Shown here: piece by piece, positions 17,832 to 19,782 of the stretch
How positions within the stretch are numbered: position 1 is the stretch's first letter
Layout of the letters: every line of letters starts with the position of its first letter
Assembly (NCBI GenBank): GCA_946480655.1
Contig: CAMLKN010000011.1
Span: 1-19,782 of the forward strand
Direction: 5' to 3'
DNA length: 19,782 bases
Origin: an uncultured Devosia sp.
Lineage (GTDB): Bacteria; Pseudomonadota; Alphaproteobacteria; Rhizobiales; Devosiaceae
Program-made: the position numbers and the translations under genes
The notes under the pieces: model-generated
Seen by the model: the letters and a program-made list of their open reading frames with translations, nothing else
Told to the model about the DNA's origin: nothing
Databases searched by the model: none

Positions 17832-18863
17832 CTAAGCAAAAGCCTTTTGCGGCGCCTCATAGGCGCCCTTGAGATCGAGTGTTTCGGCAAAGTGGCAGGC
17901 GGCGAGTTGCGCCGTGCCCTGAATGGGGCGCAGCTCCGGCTTTTCGGCGCGACAACGATCGACCGCATATTTGCAGCGGGTGTGGAAAGGGCAGCCTTTG
18001 GGCCGGTTGCCGAGATAGGGGATTTCGCCCTTCAACTCCTTATTCCGCCCTTTTCGGCGCGTCGGGTCGGCAATGGGCAGGGCTTCGAGCAGCATCTCCG
18101 TGTAGGGATGGCGCGGCCGCTCGAACAGCATTTCGGTGGGCGCGTTTTCCACCACATGCCCCAGATACATGACCACCACCCGGTCGGCGATGTAGTTCAC
18201 CACCCCAAGGTCATGGCTGATGAAGATGTAGGTGAGCCCGAACTCTTCCTTGAGATCGTCGAGCAGGTTCAGCACCTGGGCCTGGATCGAGACGTCCAGC
18301 GCCGAGACCGCCTCGTCGGCAATCACCAGTTTCGGGTTCAGCACCAGCGCCCTGGCAATGCCGATGCGCTGGCGCTGGCCGCCGGAAAAGGCGTGCGGAT
18401 AGCGTCCCGCCGCGTCGGGCGAAATGCCGACCTTGGCCAGCGTCTCGTAGACCCGCGCTTCGAGCTCCTTGCCCCGCAACAGCTTGTGCACCCTTAGCGG
18501 TTCGGCGACGATGTCGAAGACCCGCATATTGGGATTGAGCGAACTCATCGGGTCCTGGAAGATCATGCGGATATCACGGCGATAGGGCTTGATCTCGCGC
18601 TTGCCCAGCGTGGTCAGGTCGACATGTCCGCCCTCGTCCGGATGGTAGAAGACGTGACCGGAGGACACCGGCTGCGCCTTGATGATGCAGCGCCCCAGCG
18701 TGGTCTTGCCGCAGCCACTTTCCCCGACAATGGCCAGGGTCTCGCCCTTTTCGACCGTCAGGTTGATGTCATTGAGCGCCACCAGTTCGCGCCCCTGACG
18801 GAAGAGGCCACCGCCCAGGTGAAAGACTTTGCTGAGGTTTTCGACTGACAGAAGAGCGGTCAT
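17832..18863 (-). CDS. Oligopeptide-type ABC transporter ATP-binding protein (OppF/DppF-like)
   Basis: This 343-residue ATPase has Walker A GESGCGKTT (48-56), signature FSGGQRQR (159-166), Walker B LVIADE (179-184) and a switch His in ISHDLGVV. The C-terminal oligo_HPY extension carries a cysteine pattern (GCPFHTRCKYAVDRC) as in OppF/DppF. It pairs with the ATPase encoded just upstream to drive an inner-membrane importer. In alphaproteobacteria this class also imports oligosaccharides and opines, so next to DUF2264 a glycan substrate is likely. ATG at 18863 overlaps the upstream stop by four bases (ATGA). Confidence 0.93.
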   Translation of the reverse strand: MTALLSVENLSKVFHLGGGLFRQGRELVALNDINLTVEKGETLAIVGESGCGKTTLGRCIIKAQPVSSGHVFYHPDEGGHVDLTTLGKREIKPYRRDIRMIFQDPMSSLNPNMRVFDIVAEPLRVHKLLRGKELEARVYETLAKVGISPDAAGRYPHAFSGGQRQRIGIARALVLNPKLVIADEAVSALDVSIQAQVLNLLDDLKEEFGLTYIFISHDLGVVNYIADRVVVMYLGHVVENAPTEMLFERPRHPYTEMLLEALPIADPTRRKGRNKELKGEIPYLGNRPKGCPFHTRCKYAVDRCRAEKPELRPIQGTAQLAACHFAETLDLKGAYEAPQKAFA

Positions 18864-19782
18864 GCCAGTACCTCCTCTTTTGCGTGGGTGAGCAGGTGGC
18901 AGCGTGCGACATGGCCCGCGCTGACCACGGTCCGTTCCGGCCGCGTGCCGGCGCAGGGCCCGTAGGCATGCGGGCAGCGTGAGGTGAAGGAACAGCCGGC
19001 CGGCCGGTCCTTGGGTGACGGCACCGTGCCCTTGATGGGCGTGAGGCGGGTGCGGTCTGCCTTGCGCTGCAGCCGCGGCACCGAATTCATCAGCGCCTGG
19101 GTATAGGGATGTTTCGGCGCCCGGAAGACTTCGTAGACATCCCCCTGCTCCACCACGTCACCCAGATACATGACGGCGATGTCGTCAGCGATCTCGGCCA
19201 CGACGCCCAGGTCGTGGGTGATGAACAGCATGGCCATGCCGAAATCCTCCTGCAATTGCCGCAAGAGGTCCAGGATCTGTGCCTGCGTGGTGACGTCGAG
19301 CGCCGTGGTCGGTTCATCGGCGATCAGCAGCTTGGGCGTACAGGCCAGGGCCATGGCGATCATGGCGCGCTGGCGGAGGCCACCCGACAGCTCGAACGGA
19401 TAGGCATTGGCGCGGTCGCGGGCGCCGGGCACGCCCACCTGGTCGAGCAGCGACACGGTGCGCTCGCGCGCCTGTTTCTTGCTGAGCCGATCGTGCAGCA
19501 CAATGATTTCGTCGATCTGGTCGCCGATCGTGTGGACCGGCGACAGCGAGCTCATCGGCTCCTGGAAGATCATCGAGATTTCGGCGCCGCGCAGCGCCCG
19601 CATGGCGAGGCTGTCGGATTTGAGGCTGGCAATATCGACTGGACCGGAGCCTGGGTCGAAGAGGATTTCTCCGCTCGGGATCTTGGCATTCCTGTCGAGC
19701 AGGCGGAGCACGGCGCGGGCGGTGACGGACTTGCCGCAGCCGCTTTCGCCCACCAGCGCCAGCGTCTTGCCCGGCGTCAGGG
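18860..19782 (-). CDS. Oligopeptide-type ABC transporter ATP-binding protein (OppD/DppD-like), 5' end cut
   Basis: The gene runs in from the right edge; the reading frame is open to the last base (LTPGKTLAL, then Walker A GESGCGKS), so roughly the first 30-40 residues are missing. Visible are signature LSGGLRQR, Walker B LLIADEP with TTALDV, a switch His in ITHDLGVV, and the C-terminal oligo_HPY tail with cysteines ([15 protein letters not shown]). It is the partner of the next ATPase. Permease and binding-protein genes should lie beyond the edge. The GTG at 19753 is the valine just before Walker A and is not a real start. Confidence 0.92.
   Translation of the reverse strand, partial: LTPGKTLALVGESGCGKSVTARAVLRLLDRNAKIPSGEILFDPGSGPVDIASLKSDSLAMRALRGAEISMIFQEPMSSLSPVHTIGDQIDEIIVLHDRLSKKQARERTVSLLDQVGVPGARDRANAYPFELSGGLRQRAMIAMALACTPKLLIADEPTTALDVTTQAQILDLLRQLQEDFGMAMLFITHDLGVVAEIADDIAVMYLGDVVEQGDVYEVFRAPKHPYTQALMNSVPRLQRKADRTRLTPIKGTVPSPKDRPAGCSFTSRCPHAYGPCAGTRPERTVVSAGHVARCHLLTHAKEEVLA

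Noticed and set aside
16164..18497. 777-residue open frame on the plus strand
   Set aside because: It is antisense to the DUF2264 and OppF-like genes, which have full family motifs. Its product is low-complexity G/H/R/V-rich sequence without a recognisable domain, typical of antisense frames in GC-rich DNA.

Overview
The window is GC-rich, gene-dense DNA from an alphaproteobacterium, most likely Hyphomicrobiales (rhizobial order; Devosia-like is my best guess). The evidence is a lac operon in the Agrobacterium lacEFGZK order, many sugar and peptide-type ABC transporters, ROK and LacI regulators, and short palindromic repeats of the rhizobial RIME style. No rRNA, tRNA, CRISPR array or transposase is visible. 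No gap between genes exceeds 300 bases; the longest are 108-281, 13042-13210, 11523-11676 and 7944-8055.

Left edge (1-1490): the first 35 codons of a secreted sugar-binding protein gene run leftward off the window. It diverges from a ROK-family repressor gene across an AT-rich control region. A hairpin follows the ROK gene at its convergence with the next operon.

Lactose block (1584-9039, all minus strand, read right to left): a LacI-type repressor, then lacE (binding protein), lacF and lacG (permeases), lacZ (GH2 beta-galactosidase) and lacK (ATPase). Together they would bring in a beta-galactoside and cleave it in the cytoplasm. A 10-bp-stem hairpin lies between lacE and lacF. The palindrome GTAAA-N2-TTTAC occurs in the lacE promoter region and again, longer, inside lacI, which suggests a looping pair of operators.

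Middle (9087-12393): a membrane MHYT-PAS-GGDEF-EAL cyclic-di-GMP protein that begins with TTG, divergent from a small SAM methyltransferase gene.

Right block (12394-19782, all minus strand): a tightly packed operon running in from the right edge. In transcription order it encodes two peptide/oligosaccharide-type ABC ATPases (the first is cut by the edge), a DUF2264 protein, a 2-hydroxyacid dehydrogenase, a fused hexapeptide acyltransferase plus alpha/alpha-barrel protein, and a ThuA-like protein. The first five genes overlap or abut. This looks like a poorly characterised glycan or uronide uptake and breakdown system, and it is the best candidate for something undescribed. Two copies of a roughly 130-bp palindromic element sit here. 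One lies between genes; the other lies inside the 5' end of the acyltransferase reading frame and appears to be translated.
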